Source of the DNA: Auriscalpium vulgare
Lineage: Eukaryota; Basidiomycota; Agaricomycetes; Russulales; Auriscalpiaceae
DNA: 64,000 nucleotides
Reading direction: 5' to 3'
NCBI GenBank assembly: GCA_019915015.1
Contig: JAHBBC010000002.1
Span: 2,294,001-2,358,000 of the forward strand
A program made the translations under genes and the position numbers. Every line of letters begins with the position of its first letter. The stretch's first letter is position 1. Shown here piece after piece: positions 20,901 to 30,490 of the stretch. A model generated the notes under the pieces. It saw only the letters and a program-made list of their open reading frames with translations. It searched no databases and was not told the origin of the DNA.

Positions 20901-21800
20901 ATATACAAAGCCTATAATTTCATTCACATCCTCCCGCTTGGGTGGCAAAGCTGCATATACCCTAGGAGTTGGTGTAGAAAAGAAAACAGCATTAGCACTC
21001 ATCTTGTGCATCCCAGATGACATTACGCGAACTACACATCGGTTGTGACAGACACGAGAAATCAGCATTTTTTCTGCCCATGAAAGTCCTTGCAGTACTG
21101 AGGGGATATCTCCCAACCAATTGCCATTAGCTAGCGCGGTCACCGGGACAGTGGCCTTTTTCACACAACGAAGACAATCCTTACATATGAGACCAGAGTC
21201 GTGTAGAAGGGGACCTTCCAAAGGCAAGATGGAGTCATCAACTGATGAACGCGCCTGGCGAGCTATATAAGTATTTTCTGTTTTTAGGATATCCATATTG
21301 AAGCTATCTGCTGTGAATGAGGTCAAGTCAATTTGTCGATAAATAGTGGCGCATACCGCGCAAGCACTTTCAGATATTAGTTCAGGATTCAAACTCACAC
21401 AATAGTTAGATATAATCTGGTGGATGAGGGATCTAGATGGTGGCTTTGGAGGAAAAATTGGAGTATTCATAGTGTCTTTCACTGTCTGCCGATATTTTTG
21501 AACTCGCCCAGTGCTAGTACTCTTCTCATGTGGCATATAAATGGTAAAGAAAGTGATGTGATCTGCACATTCTTTGGTGTGTACATGGTCTTGCAATCGT
21601 GCGCGAAGAGTGCTCACAGGGATGGATGTTGCGCCAGGTATGTCATGCAATCTGCAGAGCTCAACTAGTTTTTCACGTGTTAGCTGCAGGAGCATATCAA
21701 GGGGCACTCGAGCTTTAGTGTATACATGATCATCAGGGGCTGCAGCAGTACTAGGTCTATGGGAGACAAATGTGAACAATTCTGTACTTGCAGGTACCAT
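14943..21800 (-). CDS. Helitron Rep/helicase protein with C-terminal protease-like domain (2285 aa)
   Basis: One intronless ORF encoding the replication protein of a rolling-circle Helitron. In order: a SAP-like stretch (~35-70); a Cys-rich region with two CxxC pairs followed by LANGNWLGDIPSVL (~150-270), as in DUF6570 proteins that front fungal Helitron helicases; the Helitron-like N domain, with the HUH nuclease motif LHLHMLLW (His ~682 and 684) and the two-tyrosine motif YITDYITK (~875); an acidic linker (~1020-1060); and a PIF1-type helicase with Walker A GGMGGTGKS (~1403), Walker B DEIS (~1480), FAGDFAQLPPP, ILRQNMRQ and YTALSRG. The last ~270 residues contain CAYDSTFTIL (~2037) and GGFHFTARVFDL (~2235), resembling the Cys and His boxes of ubiquitin-specific proteases. 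All nuclease and helicase motifs look intact. The start chosen is the first ATG, 110 bp inside the candidate 5' end. Confidence 0.92.
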   Translation of the reverse strand: MVPASTELFTFVSHRPSTAAAPDDHVYTKARVPLDMLLQLTREKLVELCRLHDIPGATSIPVSTLRARLQDHVHTKECADHITFFTIYMPHEKSTSTGRVQKYRQTVKDTMNTPIFPPKPPSRSLIHQIISNYCVSLNPELISESACAVCATIYRQIDLTSFTADSFNMDILKTENTYIARQARSSVDDSILPLEGPLLHDSGLICKDCLRCVKKATVPVTALANGNWLGDIPSVLQGLSWAEKMLISRVCHNRCVVRVMSSGMHKMSANAVFFSTPTPRVYAALPPKREDVNEIIGFVYIGQTKPTDKDLRRTPLLVRRNKVASALEWLKCNHIDYRDLEISYTNLAEYEEEGVPIVTEYKLSADGGTGENKSVNIDDDVATTDGACPFTVHALTGKEIERMSTEQLKAQAMQHLINGGKALGIGQSNTPMSTYDNPQLYPQIFPWLFPYGLGGVGNDNGIKGMSDKRRLRHLLLYHDKRFQLEPMFPLVALNHQQVKSSALGGYLMAKQANFGRIADRLAKVDVGVLTELIERLAKGEHVKASTDAESACYQILNDLDFVAAGVPGSKASKKNMRSEIWSLISYLGAPSWFITFAPSDVNHPIALYYAGQQSAIFPTFYEQDERVRLIANNPVAGAKFFKLMVDLFIKHVLGVGSKHSGLYGDTAGYYGTVEQQGRLTLHLHMLLWIKGVLTPQEIRNKLLDRNSDFQREMIAYLESAHAGEFLTGSMDHVEEALKEAEKEHDYIKPSLVLPKCPPKLCKRHKDESNDTCMNCEPYIQWQREFESTVDDLLFRLNKHKHHTGCTDPKHETCKSRFPRDTNPTTTVDSETGSINMRQNEAWLNTFSYVLTYVLRCNSDVTSLLSGTAIKSIIAYITDYITKTPLKTHVMFDAVRTVFERNATLEDESLTSLQKAKKVMVQIVNNMNVRLEIGGPMASLYLLGHPDHYTMHLFAKLYWKNYINEVLRFWSPNDDSDNAPDATVVVKNIKGFIVGQSAIMDYTCRPKELIHMNVYDWIRTCTKTLKRKSRAKPGKVKSDKRDADTESDSEFEDNDDKASVYTTDSDVEGLHLAEEDPDSNYTPNGSKQNKKPRQTQSYQFIPTHPQHGTHEVRVCKEDKSKVPNFLGGSLPRRDQGNIEEYCSTMLTLFKPWRVPQDLKDSGDTWQSTFESHGFSDNQRRIMDFMQIKYECNDARDDYAAKRKAGNAEGDMTGKIFNQIFEHLDQTVEDDGDTNGIDLTELAQALESQWQVIGKKTLNRLTQMTQIEKVMHETGWLERKGSIPMDIDTEPLFDGSVKSAAHWKTVLTLEKQKVIDGRAEQASAASATNSAQGQKEDLENTVRLVDLAYLTEAHIAGTAEQREIVTKTAQLFTLNTEQKRAFRIVSNHVLDPAAEQLKMYLGGMGGTGKSQVIKALKHFFKEMKQEYKFLVLAPTGAAAALVSGSTYHSVLGINGFGTQQSWMALNEVHERIKHVQYVFLDEISMVDCESLYNISAQMCLAMQVHDTAYGGKNMVFAGDFAQLPPPSTSPALYSRTPDAVLHTTNSHKVQKSIMGKATWHQSTHVVILRQNMRQKTQTPEDAKFRTALENMRYRACTDADIALLRTRIAGRGEDQPHIWDPEFRYVSVITGLNSHRDRLNEMNSRQFAEDHHQHLTHFYSIDKWRTNMDSEKKPGHKRKNADIVDPLRTSNAIALVPQQILWNLPHAVTDHHPGILSLCKGMHIMIKKNEATELGVTNGAEGTVVGWRAKDIAHDKQALETVFVHLSNPAQDIQLPSLSQNVVPVSQQKQDLVCEMPDDTPWRISREQVPVIPNFAMTDFASQGRTRKYNVVDLHNCRTHQSYYTALSRGSSLQGTLIVQGFFPHKIQGGLSGWDRQNFRELEILDHITTLRYMSKLPEGINAKTRTALIRQYQEYRSNSGKPLTPKHMHNAISWSAKEPMDKVTVLPDLEWTLLKKPPAHAKIKLPLSDRANTVSITTTPKVSTQNKHIQEAVDTGVVKDTTVAPDKPSKRRKTATASAATVHKVKIKGLRWDKKTLSCAYDSTFTILRNVFAVESSTWNTHILGKNQHLDLMNDLWSHPVKGRTAEAERDLVRTSIRNMDPREFPNNAVDGTDIRSMCMELFKNDKGSVVIETSCVRCHRLDKQHVQPAALWDPCYSGATNTNEFMNTHYRQSDDLCSICRDHLTIVTKFIGELPPVLMLSISKHNVILSKSIHIVEDHATCVYRLAGIIYHGGFHFTARVFDLQDQTWYHDGMTTKTKFNHEGPRESINVYEAEGRTAALALYI

Positions 21801-21914
21801 TTGAGCTTCAATAATGTAAGTATTTAATTCTGCTCCAGTCCACGTAACGACTTTACGACCACCGCCTACCTGGGATACTACATGGTGCTCCGAGCGGCCG
21901 CAATCACTAGATGC

Positions 21915-22760
21915 TCACCCGGATATATACCATATAGCTAAAGTGAAAACAGTGACCGGAAGTGTCAAGGCAATTTGCATTGCATTCGCAGATGTATCTC
22001 TCAAATGTGCAACTATTTGTCTATGATGTAGCGGGCATAATTTATAAGTTGCTAACACTTTGCACATCATTTTATATATCGTCACTTTGGACATCACTTT
22101 ATTTATTGTCGCTTTCAACATCACTTCATTTATTGTCGCTTTCGACATCCATTTGGATATTGTCACTTTGGACGATGCCGCTTTGGGCAAGGTTGTCCCT
22201 TTGGACGATGCCACTTTGGGCATATGGCATAGAGCCATGTCGACGTACATCGCGTACGCCTTGGGCAGGCTGTGCGTGAGCCCAAGCCCGACGCCCACAA
22301 TGATATGCAGCGTAAGCACCTGGCATGCCGTGTTGTCATTTAGCCGTGGAAGGAATATAATGAGAATGAGCCAAGACGTACCACGAGATGTGTCAAGTTG
22401 TCCGGCGCAAGCGTGATGTTCGTCACTGCGGCCGCGGCGAAGAGTGCACCAGACCCGACGATGGCGAGCATGGACACCATATAGCGGATCCCGACCTGCC
22501 CCCACGACGAGATGGACCGGACTTTGCAGCCCATCCACCGAAGCCCGCCCGTACGTGCGGCAGTCACGGAGAAGTTGACCGCAAGGTGGAGCACCCAACG
22601 CACAGGCCCGATGGCGCTGAGTGTGACGATGTAGATGTGCGCGCTCGGCCAGCGGACGAGAACGTTTGCGGTGTACGCGAGGCCTAGATATGCCCGTCAG
22701 TTGTTATCTAGAAGGCGATGGTAGAGTACGGACCTATGCGGGCGAGCTCGACGATGATCT
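21915..22760 (-). pseudogene. Truncated multi-pass membrane protein gene
   Basis: A minus-strand exon series can be read. A short exon ends ELARI (about 22760-22735). A 302-bp exon (22683-22382) encodes hydrophobic stretches including IYIVTLSAIGPVRWVLHL and MVSMLAIVGSGALFAAAA. After a GTACGT...CAG intron, an exon from 22319 begins VLTLHIIVGVGLGLTH. At least three membrane segments are likely. The 3' end runs into a low-complexity repeat and stops at 21915, three bases from the candidate Helitron edge, so the gene may have been cut there. No intact start was found. The family is not recognised with certainty; fungal integral membrane proteins of unknown function look most similar. Confidence 0.45.
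22050..22215. repeat. Degenerate minisatellite in the tail of the membrane-protein fragment
   Basis: Imperfect units of about 24-27 bp around TCGCTTTC(A/G)ACATC and TCACTTTGGAC. Read on the minus strand they encode a repeating SKVTI / SKATIN / MSKV pattern in frame with the upstream exon. Probably slippage within a decayed 3' end. Confidence 0.55.
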
Positions 22761-22799
22761 GTAAGATCATTAGCAGAGACGCAGATGTAGGCCGACAAT

Positions 22800-24680
22800 A
22801 GACCTACTGGTGCAACACAGATCTTCCTGTTGCAGTGCCATACAATGTACAGAAGCAAAATCTAGTGATTCTGTTACTGGCTGCAACAACAGGAATGGAG
22901 CTAGATCTCGTACCAGGACGATATCTCGCAAGAAAACCTTTGTGTGTGCAATTGTTGGGAACGCGCGTTATGCATAAGAAGTTGGATCACATACTGTTGT
23001 GACAGTCTTGGAAACTGCAATATGGTATAGAGCCATGTGGACTGAGGACATTGTGTCCGGTGGCAGGGATGCTTGTGCGCACGCGTTGGGGGCTGAAAGT
23101 GACTGATTTGCGTCGCTGGCACAGTCGCCAATGCCTACAGCACAGGTGCCTGATTAGATCAGCCAACGTCCGCCTCGCCCGGAGACAGTGAAGACCTTGT
23201 GCCGACAATGTTCACGCATTGATTGGATTACTATAGTATATTGTACACGCTATACATATATTGTGGACACACAGAATAGGCTACATAGTGTGCTACGCGA
23301 CAGTGCTACACAACAGGAAACGGCGGCGGCGGCACATGCGACGGTGGCGGCGTCGGCGCGGCGGCGCCGTGGGAGCGTGGGTTGTGAATGTGTTGATGAG
23401 GAGGGAGGCAGTAGCGTCAGCAGGGTGCGAGCGGGGCGGCGGCGGCGGCAAGAGTGAGGTGGGTGAGGTCGGCGTGCGCGGCATTGTCGATCAAAGGCCG
23501 GGGACCGCGTAGCGAGGGCGATGATTCTGCTTGCGGGGTGAGCGGACAGGGGGATGAGGGCGCTGGACAGTGGCGGGATGGCATGGGGGGTGTCCGCGTG
23601 TGACGTGGCACTGTGTGTGCAGACGTCGTGGTATGCGGGGGCGAGGGACAGCGGTGGTTGGCGTGCGAGAACGGTGAGGGGGTGTCTCCACGCAAGGATG
23701 GGTCGTGTCGGCGGGGGAGCTGGCGGCTGCGCGCAAGAACGGCTGGCGACGGGCGACGGTAGTTGGCGGCGGGTGACCGACCGCAGGCGAGAGCATGGGA
23801 TAGCTAATGGGTTGCATTAACGAGGATGTGTGATGCCGGACAACTACTCACCAATTGAGCCTCCAGGGCTACTCCCCGTGTTGCCACACTCCCATCTCCG
23901 ACTTCTTCGCGACTCGCGCGTGCGCCGCGGAGCGCAGTGACGTGGCGCAACGCATGTTGATGCGATGGCACTTGTGGAGCGGGTGCACGGGTCCTTGACG
24001 CGCTGGCACTTGTTCATCGAGTGCGTGGGTGCTTGGGTGCCGGAACCAAACGTAGGCTGGATGTGGGTGGGAGGGACAGGGAGGAACGTGAAGAGGTGGT
24101 GTGGGGGGCCTGAGGGACGTGGCTGGAGGGCGCGCAGGCGACGCGCGTCGAGTGTGACATGTGACTGACGCATGCGACCGTCACAGTCACTTGCTGCCCG
24201 CAGACCCGATACTTAGTCGATTTCGTGCAGGTCGGGGCATCTACGGCTAACATTTCGGATGGTCCCCGTTCAACTCATAGAACCCTAAAAACACTTATCA
24301 TTCATTGAAACCATCCCGAAAGGCTATCGTTGCCAGTGCCAGTGAAAGGGAGCTGAACCGGAGGCACTGCTTACCGCACAAGCACTCGTGGACTTTGATG
24401 ATTGAGCAGCCCCAGCTTTAGCTCAGCCTCAGCTTTTTGATTGCTTACAAGCATACTTACACAAGTAGCAGATACTCAGATATATATATACAAATACTAA
24501 CAGGGTACGTGACGACGACGGCGGTGGCGGCGCGATCGCAAACCGACTATCTTGGTGAGCCGCCTCTACAGCGCCGTCCCTTCAGGCATGTGGTGCCATT
24601 TGTCCAGCGCATGTCTTGAGCGTAACCCAGGCGCGACCGTTCCACCTGCGCGCGTCCGTGGGTGCGTCTGATAAGTTGGG
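22800..24680. other. No recognisable gene; GC-rich low-complexity stretch
   Basis: 23290-23820 is rich in CGGCGG/GGCGGC runs and yields overlapping Arg/Ala- or Pro-rich ORFs on both strands, which reflect composition. 24020-24180 gives a Trp/Gly-rich reading on the plus strand with no domain. A short TA run lies near 24478-24490. Nothing else is seen. Confidence 0.5.
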
Positions 24681-24683
24681 GCC

Positions 24684-24890
24684 TCAACGGCTCAACCTGC
24701 GCTGGTGCTGAAGGTGCGTCGGTATCCAGCGCGCTTGGTGTGGCGGGACAACGTCCAGCGAAGCTGCGAGCGCGGTGCCCGCCTTGTGTCCGGCGATGTC
24801 GTGGAGCCCAGCTACCATGATCGTCCGGATGTCGCGCACATGCGAGAGCATGCGCGGTGCGTCCAGATAATCCGACAGGACGCATTCATC
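24684..24890 (-). other. Possible terminal exon of an unrecognised gene
   Basis: After an AG acceptor at 24892-24891, a 69-codon frame runs to a TGA at 24684 and reads like real protein (SDYLDAPRMLSHVRDI, then GLHDIAGHKAG). Upstream minus-strand sequence to about 25650 contains further coding-looking stretches (IASIAKYSFPQAVAAL; ALQGVKPGASWL) but no continuous model could be built. Function unknown. Confidence 0.25.
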
Positions 24891-26289
24891 CTAGAAGGTG
24901 AGCTAGGTAAGTCAAAGAGATAAGGAAACCGGTCGACAAGTACGTACACGCCACGCAGCGCGCTCGGTCAGTGGCTGGCAGCCCGCAGGCCAGGGGCGCG
25001 ACATCGGCCATGCCCGCTCTTCTCAGCGCAGCCACGGCCTGCGGGAAAGAATATTTGGCGATGCTCGCGATCTGGACGAGCGCGGGGGCGGGAGGTTGCT
25101 TGGGGGCACAGACAGAGTGTGCGCAGCGCCGAGACGCGCAGTTGGTACGCCGGATGATGACGACACAATTGGCGCGGAGGCGTGGGGCGTGAGGCATGGG
25201 CATGGGCGCGGCGGTGCTGCATGGAGGCAACGACGGTCGGGACGGGGACGGGACGGAGAAGGAGACATGGACGAAGAGGCATAATGTAAGTACACACCTG
25301 GTTGCGCAAGCTCCGGGACTGCCGTCCCGCCGTACTACCTCTTCCACCCCTTTTCCCTCTCTTCCTCCAAGCGGACGCGGACGTTGACCTGCGCGTGTAC
25401 GGTGTGGCACGTCTGCCGTGCTGAAGGACCGGTTGGGGTATGCGGCGACGCGTAGAGCGCGCCTTGCATGTCTTCGTCTTTGAGAGAGGCCTGCGCAGCC
25501 AGGAGGCGCCAGGTTTGACACCTTGCAAGGCAGCGCAGGCCTGTATGAGCAATGCGCACAGCGCCCGGCGCGCGTCGATGGCCACTGTTGATTGGGGTGC
25601 CCGGCTTGCGGAGGGAGACAGCGTGGTAGCCGACAGGCGCATGGCAATTACGTAATGCGCGCTGGGTGCTAACGAGAATCCTGCAGCGTCGGCATTGTCG
25701 AATGAATGACGAGGGAGTTGCGTGGCTCACCTGTATCCTATCCTAAGCACACCGACGCCGTTTCGGACGACTGCGCTCGACTCGCAGCGGCGGCAGGTCG
25801 CCAGGCCAACGCCAGGCCGGTGGCGTGACCGGGCCGGCGCCCGCGGGGTGTGGTGTCCGGCGCGGGCTTTTCTTGAGGGTGTTTGCAATGGAGTGCGGTC
25901 GATAGGGCGCGTGGTGTCTGCAATGGTGTCGAGACTGCGGGTTGGGTGATGGCGAGGTGGGGAGTGGGAACGAGAATGGCCATGACGCGACCCAACACTG
26001 TTGGGTCGCACCTGTGGCTGAAGTCGCCTAGAATGGTAGATAAGATCAGATAATAGATCGGATCTGATCGAAATAACGGAACAGACCGGGTGCGAGCATT
26101 CTGAGCGTTTCACGAATCGGCTGAAAATGTCCCATTAGTAAACGATTCGACTTCGTACCTCAGGGAATCGTAATCTCGTCCTCGCTGTTGCCTCATTGTG
26201 GAATAGAAGTTGACTTGGATTTGCGATGTAAACCGGGGAGCGCTGTGCAGACAAGCAGACAGTTTACATGGCGACTACGTTGACTGCAG
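24891..26289. other. Unassigned sequence with coding-like fragments
   Basis: Several GC-rich ORFs overlap on both strands without a domain. One 45-bp stretch near 25490-25535 (GCCAGGAGGCGCCAGGTTT) recurs in diverged form at 10683-10730 inside the foldback element; on the minus strand both encode KPGASWL. No gene is called. Confidence 0.4.
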
Positions 26290-27400
26290 CATTTGACCGA
26301 TCGTGAGCGACGAGAAGAGATCAATTGCCGGTATCTGAGCATGATCCCCCGGGACGTCCGCGACGTGCCAGCCTGAGCAGAGTCCATAAGGAATTGAGTT
26401 CTGGAAACTGGGACGCGACCGTTCAAGCAAGACAACGTGGCATGCAGCGCAAATTTCCCTGCGTGTGTGGACGAGTTCTCGCTGCAGGATCGCGACACGG
26501 CGAGACCACTCGAACGCTGCAACGACGTCTCGGACAATTGAGTATATATCAGCGCGGCAACCGGAGGATGACGAACGTCGAACGGGACCATCGCCGATAT
26601 GTCCGGCTTGTCGCGGCCTCCTTCCTACCTCCACCGCGGCCATCTGCAACGCCTCTTGTCGACTGCTATTGACACCATGGTCCATCGGGTTTCGCTCACT
26701 CGTTCGACACGCTCTGCGCTCCCTGCTCTTCATTACATCCACATGTCGCCACCGATCCTGGCCAGCTGGACGCCGAAGCGTGATCTTGAGCCGCCTCAGG
26801 CCGAAATCGCCGCAAGAGATGCACATTGAGATTCGGAGGTCAGAGGTACGTCTCTGCGCTGAACGAAACGCGCGTGCCGAGCTTGACCCATTTGATTGAT
26901 CAGTGCAGACGGCAGAACTTGCCACTTGCTGCTCGTCGCCCATCTGGACAACTCATCTTCCAGTCCCCAAGGCCGCCATCGAAACGTTCTGCATAACAAC
27001 ACGTCGTGCCCATACGCTCATCACCTTTGCAACGCCTTTCTTCGCGGGTCTGTGCGTCTGTTCCATTCGCAGCATTGCGCCATTCTGCGCGATGCCCCAA
27101 CCCACATTCGAAGACACGGCGCAGAACCTGGCAACAGAGACGCGCACGCCACGTATGTATGAGCAGCTCGCGGTCGTCGGTGGGCTAACCAGTTGGCTGC
27201 TGCAAGGGTGGACGCGCAAACGTGCACGGAGACGGCGGACGAGGCCGTGCAGATTGATGCACCCAAGGCAGCATCTCTGTCGAGGAGCGCAGGTGCCCGC
27301 GCGGCAGGTACGTGGTCAGAAACTTGAATGTATGCGCACATACTGACTTACTCCCTCTGCATCGTCGTTCGATGTGTTCAAATTGCCGCAAAGCTATGGA
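26290..27400. repeat. Eroded dispersed segment, copy B (blocks i-iv)
   Basis: Carries, in order, four blocks that recur elsewhere: i (26296-26390, also 30390-30480), ii (26480-26610, also 28150-28345), iii (26700-26960, also 8870-9200 and about 28370-28560) and iv (27040-27340, also 9260-9700 and 29640-30030). The GGCGAGACCA..CG and CGCCGATATGTCCGG stretches of block ii are diagnostic. Frames are broken in both orientations, so this is read as a decayed member of a tandem gene array of unknown product. Confidence 0.5.
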
Positions 27401-28129
27401 AGGAGCCGCCCAAAATGCTCCAAGTCTCTGCCAGGCGAGTATTGATCGCTGTACCAGCTGTTTGACCGTCGCGCCTTTCTCGCGCACAGCACCGCATCTG
27501 CGGTCTGGCTGATCGACGTCCACGGACAGTCTCGCCAACCCTGCTGCTCATCCGAGGGCCGCCGTCACCGCACAATGCTCAATATATCCTGAACCGGGGA
27601 CTCTGTCGCGCGCTCATGGTCCGGTCCTGTCGAATGACGGCTTGCTGGCGCCACACAAATGATGCACCGAGCTTGTCGCGCTTCGAGTCTTCGGTTTCCA
27701 GTACTTGCTTGATTTCACGATTGCACCGGGTGACGCACACCACGGGACAACTTATCGTCCTTGTCTTAGTTGTCTAATTCAAGGTGCATGGATTTGCAGT
27801 AGGAACCGGCGCGTCTGCTGTGCAGACCGCGCGAGAAAACCTTTTGCTTGAGAAGGTCATTGGCTCTGTAACTGCGCACGGCGAACTAGTAAGTAAGCCT
27901 CGCCATGGGTACCATATGATTTCAGTATTTGTCGGGATACGCTGCCCCCGAATGTGTTCCGATCCTTCAGGACGCGCAACGTTCGTTCGTGTTGTGCGGT
28001 CCAGCCAACGAGGGCGTCCGCGGATTACCAGTAGGCAGCGGAGCATATGGACAGCAGCGTGTGGATGTTCTGAAGTATATGCGCATGAAAGCTGGGACGT
28101 GGGCAGCGTGAAATAATGAGTCCACTGTG
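27401..28129. other. Unassigned sequence between repeat copies
   Basis: A GTAAGT...TCAG intron-like stretch (about 27889-27930) precedes a plus-strand frame reading SGYAAPECV. The AAPE resembles a kinase APE motif, but neither the catalytic loop nor a DFG is found nearby, so no kinase is called. Confidence 0.35.
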
Positions 28130-30490
28130 CCAGTGGGCAGAATTCGGTCCGGTCGGATGGTTCTCGGCGATCTCGACACAGCGAGACCAGGCGAAGCCAG
28201 CCGGGACCACGACGCTTGCGATCTGAGCATCAGGGCGGCAGCTGGCCGTGGAGGAAGGAAGACTCAAGAGGCGCAGGCTGTGGATTTGAGATCGGGTTGA
28301 ACGTGACCGTATCGCCGATATGTCCGGTTCGTTACCCGGCCGCCCTTCGAGCCTCGTCCTCACTCGATCCCCACCGACCCTGGCTCGCCCGAAAGCCCAT
28401 GCGTAGTGTCTCACTCCACCCTCGCAAGGCGAAGCTCAGGCCACAAGCCGCGCAATCGCCGTGTCTTTCAAGGAGATGCGGTGCGTCTCTGTTTGCGACA
28501 GAGCCTACGGATGTTTACTGACTTTCTCACAGAGCTTGTGCGTCGCGAGCAGGCGGGCGTGCAAGCTGGTCGCTCGCGCCTTGGCTGTCGCCTGCCCGTC
28601 TCGATTCATCGCCTCTGCATACGCAGCCCCGCCGCGCGATACTTCCGCATTCCAACGGCTAGGCGCACACACGTTATCTGGGCTTGCGGATGAGGCGAAC
28701 AATCGTGCGGTGGTGCGGCTAACATCCTGCAGAGAGAGCGCGGGGCTGTGGCAGATGGGGTCGTGTAGGCGCGGCGCGGGTACTGAGCAGGCCCGGGGAG
28801 CGGGAGAGGACACGGACAAGGCGGGCCACCCTGGTACGTGCTATTAGTTCTTGGCCGCATCTGCAGCCCCACTAAACCATCATCACCCAGGCTCCGTCCA
28901 ATACTTTGCCCACTGCCCCCGCGTTCAGCACCTTCGAAACGACATATCTCGGTCGCCGACGTCGTCTCGATCCGCAACATGTGCCTTCCGCGCACATCGA
29001 CGGACTTGCGGCCCCAATAGCCTTCGGGGCATTTTCTTCAAAGGACGTAGAGGAGGGGCGGTGCGAAGTTTCCAGAGAGGCGAGGAAAGGCGGACGCTAT
29101 CGTGCAGATTGCCTGCGCACAGGTGCGTATCACTGTCGGCGTTCTCATTTGCATATGACTGACCCTCGCCATTGGCAGCTTGAGGCAGAACGTCGATTCT
29201 TATATGTCGAGGAGTCTGTCAACGTCGACCGCCCGAACAGCACGACTCGAGTTGACGACCCAATGTTCCTATCATTGCTCCACAACTCTATCCGGTGCCT
29301 TCATAGGTCGAAGGCAGGTTAGTGCTGTTCGACTGCACTTATCCATATGCTGACGTTCATACTCAGTCGACTACTACCAGACAACACTTCGCCATAAATT
29401 CCGACACGCCGTGCCGAGCATGCGGCCAACGCGCGGCTCAGGCGGCGTTCAGCTCGCCGCTCATGAACGCACTGAGTACGTACAGTATCGTTTTCTTGCT
29501 TGATGTTCGCCCTGACCGCGCCCAGGACGTACGCGGAAGCTTTGGAAGGACCGTGGCACTCTCGCTCGCTCTAGCTTGAGGACATACCGGAGTAACCGTC
29601 CAGTTCCATGACTTTCAAGACGACCGCATCTGGCGTGTCCATCGAGCTCGATGCCCGGCCGACCAACATCCTCCGCCTCAACGAAGCGCGCTCTGGCCCC
29701 GAACTTACGCGTTTTTCAAAAGCGACCGTCGTCTATTGCGCTATCTTGCGCGGCGCCCACGCATCGCGCCGCCCGCATCGGAAGACACGGCGCAGACGCG
29801 CACGGTGAAGCATACAACGTATGTATGCCCAATCCAACGACTTCTGCGAGGTCCTGGTGGCGCGTGATTGTACATGAGGCGACGGGGCTATGTAGAAAAC
29901 GCATCCGGGTCAGCATCATCTGTCGAGGAACGGGAGGAGCGTTGGGCTCAGGTACGTGGTTAGACCCCGGATTGTATGCACATACTAACCTCTCCACTCA
30001 GCCGGCCACAAAAGCATCGAAGAGATCGCGCGCAACGCTCGGCATGGCGAGTCCCGTCTACTATGGGTTTGCTTGACCGTCGTGCGTGCACGCAGGCTAG
30101 ACGACCACCAGCAAAGGTGCACTATCTCCGTGCAACCTGGCCACGCAAGGGTTCGAAACCCTTCGTCTCCCGCCTCGCGCCCGCTTGTACCGCTCCTATT
30201 CAACACCGTGGTGCTGACGCACCACCCAAACAACATCAAGCCTGTCGCGCTACAAGCCGTCGATCTCAAGTGACACGACAACTGCACGGGGTGACCGGTA
30301 AAATGTACCGCACATTCGCATGTTTTATCTCGTCCTCGTGGTAATACACATGAAGAGAATTTACTACGTTGAACGCAGTTTTCTGGCGGATTGTGAGCGA
30401 CAGCACGGGATCAATCACAGCAAATCCTCGAGGGTGAGGATGATCCTCCGGGATACTTGCTGCCAGCCTGAGCAAGTCGGACCAGTCGTC
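28130..30490. repeat. Eroded dispersed segment, copy C (blocks ii, iii, iv, then i)
   Basis: Blocks ii (28150-28345), iii (28370-28560) and iv (29640-30030) occur in the order seen in copy B, followed by a block i at 30390-30480, as if the next unit began there. About 1 kb of extra sequence between iii and iv has an open plus-strand frame at 28906-29322 (ERRFLYVEESVNVDRPNST) that looks coding-like but has no recognised domain. The frames of the blocks are broken. Confidence 0.45.

Larger units (their letters stand above)
14270..21911 (-). mobile_element. Full-length autonomous Helitron (candidate boundaries)
   Basis: Read on the minus strand, a 5' TC at 21911-21910 is preceded by A. About 110 bp later the Rep/helicase ORF starts (21800). 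After its stop (14943) comes ~670 bp with two minisatellites, then a hairpin (14301-14284), ten bases, and CTAG (14273-14270) followed by T. A 5' TC, a 3' hairpin about 10 nt before CTRR and an A/T insertion site are the known marks of Helitrons. The 3' end fits well; the 5' end is the best candidate but has only a two-base signature. The single uninterrupted 6.9-kb ORF argues for recent activity. Confidence 0.7.

Noticed and set aside
14943..21800. Plus-strand ORFs of 60-115 codons within the Helitron gene
   Set aside because: Antisense shadows of a domain-rich 2285-aa frame.
21890..21912. Cloning-vector contamination suggested by a NotI site next to ATCACTAG
   Set aside because: The bases do not match a common vector polylinker beyond short stretches and both flanks are ordinary genomic sequence.
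23290..23820. Overlapping 60-108-codon ORFs on both strands
   Set aside because: All are driven by GGC/CGG runs and third-position GC; no domain, paralogue or splice pattern.
27889..28115. Protein kinase fragment (AAPE motif)
   Set aside because: Only one short motif; no glycine loop, catalytic loop or DFG was found in compatible frames nearby.
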